NCBI RefSeq assembly: GCF_028869115.1
Contig: NZ_CP079800.1
Location: 1,054,001 to 1,118,000 of the forward strand
Direction of reading: 5' to 3'
Length of the DNA: 64,000 nt
From: Pseudemcibacter aquimaris
GTDB taxonomy: Bacteria > Pseudomonadota > Alphaproteobacteria > Sphingomonadales > Emcibacteraceae
Part shown: in pieces, positions 1-9,539 of the stretch
How the letters are laid out: each line of letters opens with the position of its first letter
Numbering within the stretch: the stretch's first letter is position 1
Program-made: the position numbers and the translations under genes
The notes under the pieces: generated by a model
Told to the model about the DNA's origin: nothing
The model's input: the letters and a program-made list of their open reading frames with translations, nothing else
Databases searched by the model: none

Positions 1-2
1 AT

Positions 3-551
3 GAAATCGGTGTCGTGCCGCAAGATACGGTTCTTTTTAACGATAGCATTAAATATAATATCGCATACGGCCGTCATAACGCCACTGATGAAGAAGTGGT
101 CGAGGCAGCAAAGCTTGCGAAAATTCATGATTTTATCATGACATTACCTGATGGTTATGAAACTGAAGTAGGGGAGCGCGGCTTAAAACTTTCCGGTGGT
201 GAAAAGCAACGGGTTGCCATCGCGAGAACCATTTTGAAAAATCCATCAATTCTATTGCTCGATGAGGCAACATCAGCACTAGATAGTCATACGGAACGTG
301 ACATTCAACAATCGTTGGAACAGATTTCTGAACAAAGAACGGCAATTGTGATTGCCCATAGGTTATCAACCATTATCAATGTGAATGAAATTTTGGTGCT
401 GGATGGTGGACAGATCGTTGAACGCGGAAAACATACTGAATTGCTTGATAAAAACGGAAAATACGCACAAATGTGGCAGAAACAACAGCAATTGGATGAA
501 GCACAACAAAGGCTTATTGAACTTAAAAAAAATGATGAAAAGCTTGCATAA
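3..551 (+). CDS. Atm1/ABCB7-type ABC exporter, C-terminal fragment (partial at left edge)
   Basis: This is the nucleotide-binding domain end of a fused permease-ATPase ABC exporter whose start lies outside the window; the frame is open from base 3. Visible motifs are the Q-loop (VPQDTVLF), the signature LSGGEKQR at about residue 63 of the fragment, Walker B ([12 protein letters not shown]) and the H-loop (IAHRLST). The stretch YNIAYGR with [21 protein letters not shown] is characteristic of the Atm1/HMT1 group, which exports glutathione-linked or iron-sulfur-related compounds across the inner membrane. The Walker A motif and the membrane domain are not seen. It lies 66 bp upstream of psd, as in many alphaproteobacteria. 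Family is fairly sure; the substrate is inference. Confidence 0.88.
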   Translation, partial: EIGVVPQDTVLFNDSIKYNIAYGRHNATDEEVVEAAKLAKIHDFIMTLPDGYETEVGERGLKLSGGEKQRVAIARTILKNPSILLLDEATSALDSHTERDIQQSLEQISEQRTAIVIAHRLSTIINVNEILVLDGGQIVERGKHTELLDKNGKYAQMWQKQQQLDEAQQRLIELKKNDEKLA

Positions 552-617
552 CAGTCGCTTAAGGATTATCGAATAAGTATATATATTTGTTATTTTCTAC
601 CGAAGGGTAATTAAAAA

Positions 618-1316
618 ATGGAAACTATTCTTTCCGTATTCGTACCAATTCACCGCGAAGGCCATAAATTTATCGGCGTTTTTGCAATTGCTACTGCACT
701 GTTATTTTTAATGCAGGTGCCGTCTTTCTTTGTCATGGTTGGTATTATTCTAACTGCTTGGTGTGCTTATTTTTTCCGTGACCCGGACCGTGTAACACCA
801 CAAAAAGAAGGATTGGTCATTGCCCCTGCTGATGGTGTTGTGCAATCGGTTAAAGAATCTGTGCCACCAGCTGAACTGGATATGGGTAGTGATACATGCA
901 CTCGTGTCACCATTTTTATGAATGTATTTGATGTTCATGTGAACCGTGTGCCGGTAGACGGTAAAATTGTTCGTCAGGCTTATACACCGGGTAAATACCT
1001 AAACGCATCACTTGAAAAAGCATGCGAAGACAATGAGCGTCACGCCATTCTTATGGAAACTGCTAGCGGTAAGAACATTGCGTTTGTTCAAATCGCTGGA
1101 CTTGTTGCACGTAGAATTCTTTGCTGGGCGGAAGACGGTAAAGAAATGAACGCGGGTGAGCGTTTTGGCCTTATCCGTTTCGGTAGCCGTGTTGATGTAT
1201 ATCTTCCGAAAGGGGTAAATTCATTGGTGGCTGTTGGACAGCGCGCCATTGCCGGTGAAACTGTAATTGCCAATGAAAAAGGCCGTGAAAAACAACGTGA
1301 CGGGGCCATCAGGTAA
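618..1316 (+). CDS. psd: Phosphatidylserine decarboxylase proenzyme
   Basis: Converts phosphatidylserine to phosphatidylethanolamine at the inner membrane. The 232-residue length fits the short PSD-A type. One or two N-terminal membrane segments (about residues 15-50) are followed by the catalytic domain with APADG and VHVNR motifs. The autocleavage site that yields the pyruvoyl-bearing alpha chain is the Gly189-Ser190 pair in [12 protein letters not shown]. The ATG at 618 follows a GAAGGGT ribosome site about 10 bp upstream. The gene for the preceding step, pssA, begins 7 bp downstream, so the two form an operon for ethanolamine phospholipid synthesis. Confidence 0.96.
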   Translation: METILSVFVPIHREGHKFIGVFAIATALLFLMQVPSFFVMVGIILTAWCAYFFRDPDRVTPQKEGLVIAPADGVVQSVKESVPPAELDMGSDTCTRVTIFMNVFDVHVNRVPVDGKIVRQAYTPGKYLNASLEKACEDNERHAILMETASGKNIAFVQIAGLVARRILCWAEDGKEMNAGERFGLIRFGSRVDVYLPKGVNSLVAVGQRAIAGETVIANEKGREKQRDGAIR

Positions 1317-1323
1317 TTAATTT

Positions 1324-2067
1324 ATGACAGATAAAAAATCACGTTTTCATATTCCTGTTCGTTCACTTGCGCCAAATGCGATCACTGTTCTTGCATTATG
1401 TGCGGGCATGTTTGGTGTTCGTTTCGCCTATCTTAATCAGTGGGAAGAGGCGGTAACATCCATTCTTATTGCTGGTGTATTTGATGGCCTTGATGGCAGT
1501 GTTGCACGGCTTTTAAAAGGAACCAGTAGGTTTGGTGCCGAACTGGATAGTCTTTCTGATGTCATCAGTTTCGGCGTTGCGCCGGCTCTTATAATGTATA
1601 TGTGGGTATTAAGTGACGTGCGTGGTGTGGGGTGGCTTATGTCATTAATGTTTGCTGTTTGTATGGCTCTAAGGCTCGCTCGCTTTAACACAGTTATGAA
1701 AGATGATGAATTAGGCGCAGAAGTAAAAGCGGGCTATTACACAGGCATTCCTGCGCCAGCATCGGCGGCACTTGCCTTATGGCCGATGATCCTGTCATTT
1801 GAGTTTGGTTTTAAATTTTTAGAAAACCCAAAACTTTGTTCAGCATATATGGCGGTGGTTTGTTTATTGACTGTAAGCCGTATTCCGACTTTTTCACTGA
1901 AAAGCCTTAAAATCCATAAAGAGCATGTTTTATTTGTTCTTATCGGGATTGGGATTTTGGCGTCATTGTTGATAACTGACTTGTGGATGACAATGTCAGC
2001 TGTCGGGATGCTCTATGTTATTTCGATCCCGACAGTTGCATTAATTGCTGTAAGAAAAAAGAAGTAA
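1324..2067 (+). CDS. pssA: CDP-diacylglycerol-serine O-phosphatidyltransferase
   Basis: Makes phosphatidylserine from CDP-diacylglycerol and serine; its product is the substrate of the Psd enzyme encoded just upstream. The CDP-alcohol phosphotransferase signature is complete: D57-G58, A61-R62, G71, D75 and D79, in the spacing DG(x2)AR(x8)G(x3)D(x3)D. Several hydrophobic segments run through the rest of the 247 residues, as expected for an integral membrane enzyme of the type II (PssA) family. It ends 9 bp before the stop codon of the convergent RND gene, with no hairpin terminator visible in the gap. Confidence 0.95.
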   Translation: MTDKKSRFHIPVRSLAPNAITVLALCAGMFGVRFAYLNQWEEAVTSILIAGVFDGLDGSVARLLKGTSRFGAELDSLSDVISFGVAPALIMYMWVLSDVRGVGWLMSLMFAVCMALRLARFNTVMKDDELGAEVKAGYYTGIPAPASAALALWPMILSFEFGFKFLENPKLCSAYMAVVCLLTVSRIPTFSLKSLKIHKEHVLFVLIGIGILASLLITDLWMTMSAVGMLYVISIPTVALIAVRKKK

Positions 2068-2076
2068 TCCCTTTTC

Positions 2077-5000
2077 TTATTCTGCAGCCTGCTGTTGTGA
2101 AGCAGGTGCAATCGGTTTTAGGTGTGATTCACGGTATTTCTTGGATAGCTTTACACGTGCTGCCAACATACATGGTGTTAGTAGCAGTGTAAGCACTGTC
2201 GCAAACAATAACCCGAATGATAGGGCAATCGCCAGATCGACCCAGAATGAACCGTATGGCGCGCCAATTTCAACCTTACGGCCAGCAAAGTCGATATTGA
2301 CCATAAACACCATCGGTAATAGTCCAACCACCGTTGTGATTGTTGTCAGCATCACCGGACGTAGACGTTGTGCTACTGTTTGTACGATCGCTTTGTAAGC
2401 ATCCATGCCGGATTCTTTAAGGCGGGCGTATGTGTCAATCAGCACGATGTTGTTGTTCACCACAATACCCGCTAGCGAGATAATTCCAACACCAGTCATA
2501 ATAGTCTGGAACGTGCGGCCAGTAATCATAATACCAAGTAGCACACCCGCTGTTGAGAGCAGAACCGCAAGCAGAATTAGTCCTGAATGATAGAAGCTAT
2601 TAAATTGTGTTACCAGAATAAGCGCCATCAGGAACAATGCCATTAAGAATGCCTTTGCAAGGAATTCCTGTGATTGTTGTTGCTCTTCATCGGTACCTGC
2701 GAATTTAACTTCTACGCGGCTGTCGAAGTTTTGTTGTTCAACCCATTCACCAATCGCCGTAGAGATACTTGTACGTTGGGTAATATCTTCAACGTTTGCA
2801 CGGATTTTATAAGCCGTTTTTGTATCAATTCGTTCGATGGTGCTGATTTTCTGTTTTGCAACACGTTCAACGAAGTTTCCAATTGGAACTTGACCGTCAC
2901 GTGTTTGAATACGGACTTCATCAAGTTGTGTGATATTGCGGTATTCTTCCGGGAAGCGTACACGAATATCAACTTCATCGTCGGCATCATCAGGGCGATA
3001 TTCACCTACCTTGATACCATTGGTTACAAGTTGAATAACGCTGCCGACATTGGTGATGTCTGTTCCAAAAATACCGGCCATAGCACGGTCAACTTCAAGT
3101 TCCCATTGAATTCCAGGCATTGGAAGTGTGTTATCAAGATCTGTTAAGCCCTCAACATCATTTTCCATGTGATCATAGATTTTTTCAACAACAGGAAGCA
3201 GAACATCCATGTTTTCGGATGTAATTTCAAGTTGGATGTCTTTACCCTGTGTTGGGCCTGATGCTGGCATAACATATTCAACAACCACACCCGGGATCAG
3301 GTCAGTTTGTGCGCGTAGGTCGGCAATAATTGTATTAACCGGTTTAGTGCGCTTGTCCCAATCAATGAAGTTTAGGAATAATGTACCAACCACGTCTTCT
3401 GTTTTATCAGAAGAACTGTCAACAACAGCAGAAGTTGTTGATTGGAAGTTTTCAATATTCTCGTCCTTTTTGATGATTTCTGCAACCTGACGTACAAACA
3501 CATCGCGTTCATCAAGAGACAGGTTACCTCGTGCGTGCACATGGATCTGAATGCTTTCCGGTTCCATTTCAGGGAAGAATTGAACGGGTGTTCCAGACAT
3601 ACCGAATGCAATGAACACTGCAAAGATTGCGGCAACAATACCACCAGCAAAGCGGAACGGGTGACGAATGATTTTGTCAACAAGTCTTACGTACCAACCT
3701 GTGAAACCTTTAAGGTCTTCTACGTGGAAATCACCGGCGGCCATATGAGAAACATTTTCACCTGCATCATCCGCTTTTTTACCGATGATACTGCCAAGTG
3801 TCGGCATAAAAATCAGCGCCATCAGGAACGAGGATGATAGTGTAAAGATCAACGTCAGTGGCAAATAACCCATAAATTCACCCGGCAATCCAGGCCAGAA
3901 TAATAGTGGTAAGAACGCAGCAAGTGTTGTTGCAGTGGAAGCAAGAATTGGCCATGCCATACGTTGCGCCGCCATTTTATAGGCTTCTTTCTTATGAAGG
4001 CCTTCCTGCATTTTACGGTCAGCATATTCCGTTACCACAATTGCGCCATCAACCAGCAGACCCACAGAAAGGATCAAACCGAACATCACAACTTGGTTAA
4101 TGCTCATGCCAACACCATTCATCAGGAATATCGCAAGTAGGAATGAACCTGGAATGGAGATCGCAACAAGGAATGCCGTACGCTCACCAAGGGCAACAAT
4201 CATTGCAATCGACACAAGTAAGATCGCGGAAATAATACTGTTCTGTAAGCTTGATACGCTTTGTTTTACTTCTTCAGCTTTTTCACCGACAAAATCATAT
4301 TGAATGCCTTCTGGCCAGTATTCGGCTGATCTTTTCACGATCTCACGAATGATCGCATCGGTAAGAATAACATTTTCACCCGTTCTTTTACTTACCCCAA
4401 GTGACACCGCAGGTTGATCATTAAAGCGGGCGTAACTTGTTGGGTCTTTATATGAACGGCGGATCGTTGCAACGTCCCCAACGGTCACAAGGCTGTTGCC
4501 GGACGCTTTTAATGGGATGTCATATACATCCTGTGCTGTTTCAAAAATTCCCGGAATTTTAACGGAAAAACGACCGTTACCATTATCCAGTGAACCCGCT
4601 GCAATCAGTCGGTTGTTGTTGTTCAGGATGGTATAAAGCTCGGAATATGAAAGATCATACATTTCTAGCTTTAGCGGATCGATAATAATTTCAAGCAAGT
4701 CTTCACGTGCACCTGAAATTTCTGCTTTCAGAATAGAAGGGACACTTTCAAGATCGTCACGAAGGCGTCTTGCGATTGTATACATCACACGGTCAGGTGC
4801 GGAACCATAAAGTACCACGTTTAGGATCGGAAATTCACTGATGTTAATTTCTTGTACTGTTGGTTCTTTGGTTTCGGCAGGCAGTTCAGAACGTGCTTTA
4901 TCGACTTCTTCACGCACATCAATTAGCGCTAAATCAACATCAATACCCGCATTAAATTCAACCACGACGCTCGCACCACCTTCACGGCCAATACCACGGA

Positions 5001-5241
5001 TCATTTTGATACCTTCGATTGTACGTAGTGTTGTTTCAAGTGGTTTCACCAGCAGACGTGCTGAATCTTCCGGTGAGATACCATCGTGAACCAGACTTAC
5101 GTAAATAGTCGGGATTGTAATATCCGGCTCAGCTTCTTTCGGTGTCGTGATATATGAAAATGTACCACCTACGAAGATCAGCGTAAGACAAAGCAGTACG
5201 ACGCGGAAATGATCTATTGCTGCATTGATTATTGCGTTCAT
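2077..5241 (-). CDS. RND-family efflux transporter permease subunit
   Basis: A 1054-residue inner-membrane pump of the RND superfamily (ACR_tran), with one N-terminal helix, two large periplasmic loops and two blocks of membrane helices. It would work with the adaptor encoded 28 bp upstream and an outer-membrane TolC-type channel that is not in this window. In the fourth-helix motif GLLVDGAIVVTE only one aspartate (D398) is present where AcrB has two. The helix-10 region reads GIVVNNNIVLID where AcrB has the relay lysine. These differences are usual in a broad AcrB-like subgroup with VNN motifs, so proton coupling is probably arranged differently. The substrate cannot be told from sequence. 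Confidence 0.93.
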   Translation of the reverse strand: MNAIINAAIDHFRVVLLCLTLIFVGGTFSYITTPKEAEPDITIPTIYVSLVHDGISPEDSARLLVKPLETTLRTIEGIKMIRGIGREGGASVVVEFNAGIDVDLALIDVREEVDKARSELPAETKEPTVQEINISEFPILNVVLYGSAPDRVMYTIARRLRDDLESVPSILKAEISGAREDLLEIIIDPLKLEMYDLSYSELYTILNNNNRLIAAGSLDNGNGRFSVKIPGIFETAQDVYDIPLKASGNSLVTVGDVATIRRSYKDPTSYARFNDQPAVSLGVSKRTGENVILTDAIIREIVKRSAEYWPEGIQYDFVGEKAEEVKQSVSSLQNSIISAILLVSIAMIVALGERTAFLVAISIPGSFLLAIFLMNGVGMSINQVVMFGLILSVGLLVDGAIVVTEYADRKMQEGLHKKEAYKMAAQRMAWPILASTATTLAAFLPLLFWPGLPGEFMGYLPLTLIFTLSSSFLMALIFMPTLGSIIGKKADDAGENVSHMAAGDFHVEDLKGFTGWYVRLVDKIIRHPFRFAGGIVAAIFAVFIAFGMSGTPVQFFPEMEPESIQIHVHARGNLSLDERDVFVRQVAEIIKKDENIENFQSTTSAVVDSSSDKTEDVVGTLFLNFIDWDKRTKPVNTIIADLRAQTDLIPGVVVEYVMPASGPTQGKDIQLEITSENMDVLLPVVEKIYDHMENDVEGLTDLDNTLPMPGIQWELEVDRAMAGIFGTDITNVGSVIQLVTNGIKVGEYRPDDADDEVDIRVRFPEEYRNITQLDEVRIQTRDGQVPIGNFVERVAKQKISTIERIDTKTAYKIRANVEDITQRTSISTAIGEWVEQQNFDSRVEVKFAGTDEEQQQSQEFLAKAFLMALFLMALILVTQFNSFYHSGLILLAVLLSTAGVLLGIMITGRTFQTIMTGVGIISLAGIVVNNNIVLIDTYARLKESGMDAYKAIVQTVAQRLRPVMLTTITTVVGLLPMVFMVNIDFAGRKVEIGAPYGSFWVDLAIALSFGLLFATVLTLLLTPCMLAARVKLSKKYRESHLKPIAPASQQQAAE

Positions 5242-5269
5242 TTTATTATCCTAAATAATACGTTCGTCG

Positions 5270-6334
5270 TTAGTTTTGTGCTGCTACAGGTGAAACACTT
5301 TCGCCGGCCTTAACAAATTCGTGCCCTTCAACGATGATGTTTTCACCATTACTCACACCAGTGACCCAAATACCGCTTTCGTGATTACCAACGATTTCAA
5401 TTTCTTTGAATTCTACACGGTTGCTACTGTCAACAGTACGAACACCAACAAGTCCACTGTCATTAAGAACAAGTGTTGCTGGTGAGATTTTTTGCGCCAT
5501 AACATCGTTACCGTTCAAAAATAGTTCCGCTGTAATACCGTCGCGGATATCTTTATTTGGGTTATCCACTTCTAGTTCGATACGGAATGTACGTGTGTTA
5601 GCATCAGCAATTGATGCGATATAACGGATTTTGCCCTCTAGACGACGACCGTTTTGAAGAATTGCGTATGCTGCATCGCCAATTTTTGCTTGTGAAACCT
5701 GATTTTCAGAAATATCTGCAACCACAAGGAATGGATCTTCTTCCATGATCGTTGCACAAACATCACCGTCTTTCATGTAATCACCAACTTCGATTTGGCG
5801 GTCATTGATAACACCATCAAATGGTGCGCGAATGTTTGTGTTATCCAGATCAAGTTTCATACGTGTAGAACGAGCAACCGCTGCATCCAGTGCTGATTTC
5901 GCTGCTGAATGTTGTGTTTCAGAGCGGTGACCTTTTGCAAAAAGATTTTCTGATGCTGCAAATTCCAGTTCACGTTGCTTAACAAGTGCAACTGATTCAG
6001 CGTAATTAGCTTCACGGTCTTCAAGGTCAATGCGACATACCACATCGCCCTTGCTTACACGCATTCCTTTTTCAACAGGAAGTGAAACAATACGACCTCT
6101 GATTTGACTTTTCAGATTAACAGTACGTTTTGATTCTGTGTATCCACGCAGAACAATGTCTTTTTGATAACTTTCTGTATTCGCCTGAATGACAGATACA
6201 GACATTACTGGTGCAGCTGTCGGAATGGCCGCAGATGCTTCGTCAGCATCTTCAGAAGGGAAGAAAACACCAGAAAGAAGGACTAATGCAATGCCCACTA
6301 CGATCAGGGCGGCTGTTCTATATGATTTGTTCAT
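5270..6334 (-). CDS. RND efflux periplasmic adaptor (HlyD/MFP family)
   Basis: A 354-residue membrane fusion protein that links the RND pump encoded just downstream to an outer-membrane channel. There is an N-terminal hydrophobic anchor (about residues 7-25) and no lipobox cysteine, so it is probably held by an uncleaved signal anchor. The lipoyl/biotinyl-like half motifs flank the coiled-coil hairpin (LKSQIRGRIVSLPVEKGMRV, and IRAPFDGVINDRQIEVGDYM later), with beta-barrel and membrane-proximal domains after them. It is first in a two-gene operon; the 262 bp upstream hold candidate operators but no regulator gene. Confidence 0.92.
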   Translation of the reverse strand: MNKSYRTAALIVVGIALVLLSGVFFPSEDADEASAAIPTAAPVMSVSVIQANTESYQKDIVLRGYTESKRTVNLKSQIRGRIVSLPVEKGMRVSKGDVVCRIDLEDREANYAESVALVKQRELEFAASENLFAKGHRSETQHSAAKSALDAAVARSTRMKLDLDNTNIRAPFDGVINDRQIEVGDYMKDGDVCATIMEEDPFLVVADISENQVSQAKIGDAAYAILQNGRRLEGKIRYIASIADANTRTFRIELEVDNPNKDIRDGITAELFLNGNDVMAQKISPATLVLNDSGLVGVRTVDSSNRVEFKEIEIVGNHESGIWVTGVSNGENIIVEGHEFVKAGESVSPVAAQN

Positions 6335-6403
6335 AACAGTACAATTCTTTTTAAGTTAAACATTAAGGATATTTAATATGTGTATTTAAGCATGAATTAG
6401 GCA

Positions 6404-6421
6404 ATTTAAAGGCCTTTAAAT
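6404..6421. promoter_or_regulatory. 18-bp perfect palindrome upstream of the RND operon
   Basis: ATTTAAAGGCCTTTAAAT is a perfect dyad 70-87 bp upstream of the adaptor start. Its position in a promoter region and its symmetry suggest a binding site for a dimeric repressor of the TetR or MarR type, which commonly control RND pumps. No regulator gene lies nearby. Function is inference. Confidence 0.4.
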
Positions 6422-6483
6422 ACATTTTTTTAGCAAATATCCTGTTTCAATTTGATGGATACATATACTAATAATGTAATATA

Positions 6484-6516
6484 TGTAAACATAAATATGT
6501 TATAGGTGTAAACATA
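6484..6516. repeat. Direct repeat TGTAAACATA x2 in the RND promoter region
   Basis: TGTAAACATA occurs at 6484-6493 and again at 6507-6516, a 23-bp period, about two helical turns. The first copy sits in a near-palindrome TATGTAAACATA. The rest of 6335-6596 is AT-rich with no open reading frame. The repeat may be a second operator, or chance in an AT-rich region. Confidence 0.35.
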
Positions 6517-6596
6517 TCGTTAAATTCTGCAATTTAATTGCGTTTAAACGAATAAAAAATGCGATAAAATAAATATATTAAGCGAAAAAATACGAA

Positions 6597-7157
6597 TCAA
6601 TCAAAAAGATCGTCAATTGCACTTTGGTCGTTGGTGTCACTTGGTCCTGAATCAGCATCAAAGAAATCATCGATGTTATCTTGTGGGGCTGTTGTTTCAG
6701 TACTATTAATAATATGTGAGCACTGTTCAATCAAGCGTTCCATGCTTGGCGTATAACCATCCAGAATAAAGGCGATATAATCCTTATCTTCTGTTTTGAT
6801 TGCTTCCTCGACATTTTTGATAGTGGATAATAACAGTTCGTCCATCTCAGCGACACAGTCTTCAAACGGTTTTTTATATCGTTCTGGGGAATGGTCGTAT
6901 GCTTCGATTGCAAGGTCTTTATCTTGAAAAACACTGTATTTAAAGTGATCCTGATATGAGAGTGCTTCCCATTCGAGAATATCTTCAAGGCATTCTGGCA
7001 TATCTGCAATCATGCCAATTAACATGTGGATTTCATTGAAATGATTCAGGTAATCAGTCGCGAGTAAGGTTTGTGGGTTAATGTTTTTACCCTCAACCAG
7101 CTTTTGATACTTCTTATATTCTTCTGATAGCGTATCCATAAAGCCTGTCTTGTCCAT
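6597..7157 (-). CDS. Conserved-looking hypothetical acidic protein downstream of glnA
   Basis: I do not recognise a named domain. The 186 residues look soluble and mostly helical, with no signal peptide or membrane segment and a strongly acidic composition. The N-terminal part (about 1-145) has a regular helical pattern; LLATDYLNHFNEIHMLIGMI and HSPERYKKPFEDCVAEMDEL look like ordered helices. The last 30 residues are a low-complexity acidic tail carrying two related short peptides, IDDFFD (162-167) and IDDLFD (181-186, the exact C-terminus). It lies downstream of glnA on the same strand but beyond a strong terminator, so it probably has its own promoter in 7158-7226. Function unknown. Confidence 0.8.
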   Translation of the reverse strand: MDKTGFMDTLSEEYKKYQKLVEGKNINPQTLLATDYLNHFNEIHMLIGMIADMPECLEDILEWEALSYQDHFKYSVFQDKDLAIEAYDHSPERYKKPFEDCVAEMDELLLSTIKNVEEAIKTEDKDYIAFILDGYTPSMERLIEQCSHIINSTETTAPQDNIDDFFDADSGPSDTNDQSAIDDLFD

Positions 7158-7226
7158 TTTACTATTGTTTTTTATGATACTATGACACGATATTGTTGCT
7201 TAAACGTTAATCTTTATTCAAGCAGA

Positions 7227-7266
7227 TAAAAAATCGAGGCCCGGTCACTATTCATGACCGGGCCTC
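7227..7266 (-). terminator. Intrinsic terminator of glnBA
   Basis: Read on the minus strand, a perfect 12-bp stem (GAGGCCCGGTCA with its complement, 7-nt loop) is followed by GATTTTTTATC. It lies about 30 bp past the glnA stop and ends the glnB-glnA unit. Confidence 0.93.
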
Positions 7267-7297
7267 TAGTATATTGGATTCTAAGCTATATCGTCAA

Positions 7298-8707
7298 TTA
7301 AGATGAATAATACATTTCAAATTCAACCGGATGCGGTGTCATTTCCAGACGTTGAATTTCTTCACGCTTAAGTTCGATATATGCATCGATCTGATCATCA
7401 GAGAATACATCACCTTTTTTCAGGAACTCGCGATCCGCATCAAGTGCATCAAGTGCAACAGCAAGTGATTCAGCAACACGTGGAACTTCTTTTAGCTCTT
7501 CAGGTGGAAGGTGATAAAGATCTTTATCCATTGCTTCACCAGGGTGGATTTTGTTTTCAATGCCGTCAAGACCAGCCATCATAAGCGCAGCAAATGATAG
7601 ATATGGGTTTGCTGTTGGATCTGGGAAGCGAACTTCAACGCGCTTACCATTCGGGCTTGCTGAATAAGGAATGCGGCAAGATGCTGAACGGTTACGTGCT
7701 GAATAAGCTAGAAGCACAGGAGCTTCAAAACCAGGTACCAGGCGCTTGTAACTGTTTGTTGATGGGTTTGTGAATGCGTTGATGGCTTTTGCATGCTTGA
7801 TGATACCGCCAATATAGTAAAGGCATGTTTCAGAAAGGTCAGCATAGCTATTACCTGCGAAAAGTGGCTTACCATCTTTCCAGATTGACATGTGTACATG
7901 CATGCCTGAACCATTGTCAGCTGCAATTGGCTTTGGCATAAATGTTGCTGTTTTGCCATATGCGCGCGCAACTTGGTGTGTGATGTATTTATATGTTTGA
8001 ACGCGTTCCGCTGTTTCAGTAAGCGTGCCGAAAGTAAGGCCAAGCTCATGTTGAGATGGTGCAACTTCCTGATGGTGCTTATCCATTGGAAGGCCACATT
8101 CTTTCATGATTGATACCATTTCACTACGGATATCCTGACAACGATCAAATGGCTCAAGCGAGAAATAGTTGCTTGTCGCTGCTGCGCGGTGGGCTTTATT
8201 GCCACCTTCTTCTGATTTGCCAGTGTTTGTTGGTGTTTGCTCGTCATCAAGTGAATAGCTCGCGCCATTGTAATCGATGCTATATTTTACATCGTCAAAC
8301 ATGAAAAATTCTGGCTCAGGACCGAAATAGGCTGTGTCGCCAATGCCTGTGAACTTTAGGTAGGCTTCTGCGCGTTCTGCTGTCGAACGTGGGTCACGAC
8401 CGTAACCTTCGCCTGTTGCAGGCTCAACGATTGAACAGTAAATTGCAAGTGTTGCCTGGCCATAGAATGGATCAATAAATGCTGTAGTAGGGTCAAGCTC
8501 AAGGATCATGTCAGAATCATTGATTGATCTCCAACCCGGTACGGATGAACCGTCAAACATAACGCCTTCTTCAAACATATCTTCATCAACAACATCTGCG
8601 CACATGCTGATGTGATACATTTTGCCTTTTGGATCTGTATAACGAAGATCTACATATTCGATTTCTTCTTCTTTAATAAGATCTAATACTTTTTGAACAT
8701 CTGACAT
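7298..8707 (-). CDS. glnA: Glutamine synthetase, type I
   Basis: Condenses ammonium and glutamate to glutamine using ATP; the cytoplasmic dodecamer is the main route of ammonium assimilation. The 469-residue length matches the GSI-beta class. Visible motifs include [10 protein letters not shown] in the N-terminal beta-grasp domain, the ATP-site stretch [16 protein letters not shown], and the adenylylation loop [10 protein letters not shown], in which Tyr398 is the expected AMP-accepting residue. It is the second gene of glnB-glnA, 41 bp after glnB, and is closed by a strong terminator. Regulation is expected by the sigma-54 promoter before glnB and by adenylylation under PII control. Confidence 0.98.
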   Translation of the reverse strand: MSDVQKVLDLIKEEEIEYVDLRYTDPKGKMYHISMCADVVDEDMFEEGVMFDGSSVPGWRSINDSDMILELDPTTAFIDPFYGQATLAIYCSIVEPATGEGYGRDPRSTAERAEAYLKFTGIGDTAYFGPEPEFFMFDDVKYSIDYNGASYSLDDEQTPTNTGKSEEGGNKAHRAAATSNYFSLEPFDRCQDIRSEMVSIMKECGLPMDKHHQEVAPSQHELGLTFGTLTETAERVQTYKYITHQVARAYGKTATFMPKPIAADNGSGMHVHMSIWKDGKPLFAGNSYADLSETCLYYIGGIIKHAKAINAFTNPSTNSYKRLVPGFEAPVLLAYSARNRSASCRIPYSASPNGKRVEVRFPDPTANPYLSFAALMMAGLDGIENKIHPGEAMDKDLYHLPPEELKEVPRVAESLAVALDALDADREFLKKGDVFSDDQIDAYIELKREEIQRLEMTPHPVEFEMYYSS

Positions 8708-8748
8708 TTTATTTTCCTATCTTGCTCGGTTAAGAATGAATTTTAAAT

Positions 8749-9120
<372 letters not shown>

Positions 9121-9137
9121 TTAATGGTTCACTTAAT

Positions 9138-9154
9138 AGCAAGCCGCGTGCCAA
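9138..9154 (-). promoter_or_regulatory. Sigma-54 (RpoN) promoter of glnBA
   Basis: On the minus strand the sequence is TTGGCACGCGGCTTGCT, an essentially exact match to the RpoN consensus TTGGCACG-N4-TTGCW with GG and GC twelve bases apart. Transcription would start near 9128, giving a leader of about 40 nt before the glnB ATG. This predicts nitrogen-limited, NtrC-dependent expression of glnB and glnA. Confidence 0.93.
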
Positions 9155-9337
9155 CTTTTTAAAAGGGCAGAAAACAGCGGTTTTTCTAATAAGGGCTTAT
9201 TTATGAGATATTTACCTGATTAAAATGAATCCAGTTCGTGCCTAAAAAATAGGCATGTGAATGTTAAATGATCATCATGTATTTTTTTGTGAAGTGGCCA
9301 ATTTATAAAAAGAATTGTTTTTTTTAAAATATCATAC

Positions 9338-9366
9338 TTGACGCTGAGCGTGAGAGTCCTTAAAAG
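9338..9366 (+). promoter_or_regulatory. Sigma-70 type promoter of tRNA-His
   Basis: TTGACG (9338-9343), a 17-bp spacer, then TAAAAG (9361-9366). The tRNA begins 33 bp past the -10 box. Confidence 0.75.
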
Positions 9367-9398
9367 GGCTTCACTTTCCACTTGGAAGTTCTTTTTGT

Positions 9399-9476
9399 GG
9401 CGGGTGTAGCTCAGTAGGTTAGAGCGCCAGATTGTGATTCTGGATGTCGCCGGTTCGAATCCGGTCACTCGCCCCA
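9399..9476 (+). tRNA. tRNA-His (anticodon GTG)
   Basis: A full cloverleaf can be drawn, with acceptor stem GCGGGTG/CACTCGC (one G-U pair) and the extra G at -1 (base 9399) paired with C73, which is diagnostic of tRNA-His. The D arm contains TAGCTCAGTAGGTTAGAGC, the anticodon loop is TTGTGAT and the T arm is CCGGTTCGAATCCGG. The CCA end is encoded (9474-9476). An 88-codon frame on the opposite strand across this gene is spurious. Confidence 0.97.
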
Positions 9477-9539
9477 TTTTCCCCATTTACATTAAATAAT
9501 CGATCATTTAGCCTGTTTTGAAAAATCAGGGACGAGTGT

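Noticed and set aside
9220-9486. Minus-strand frame of 88 codons starting with a GFEPATSRITIWRSNLL-like sequence across tRNA-His
   Set aside because: This is the familiar translation of the complement of a tRNA gene. It overlaps a complete tRNA-His and its promoter and has no ribosome site.
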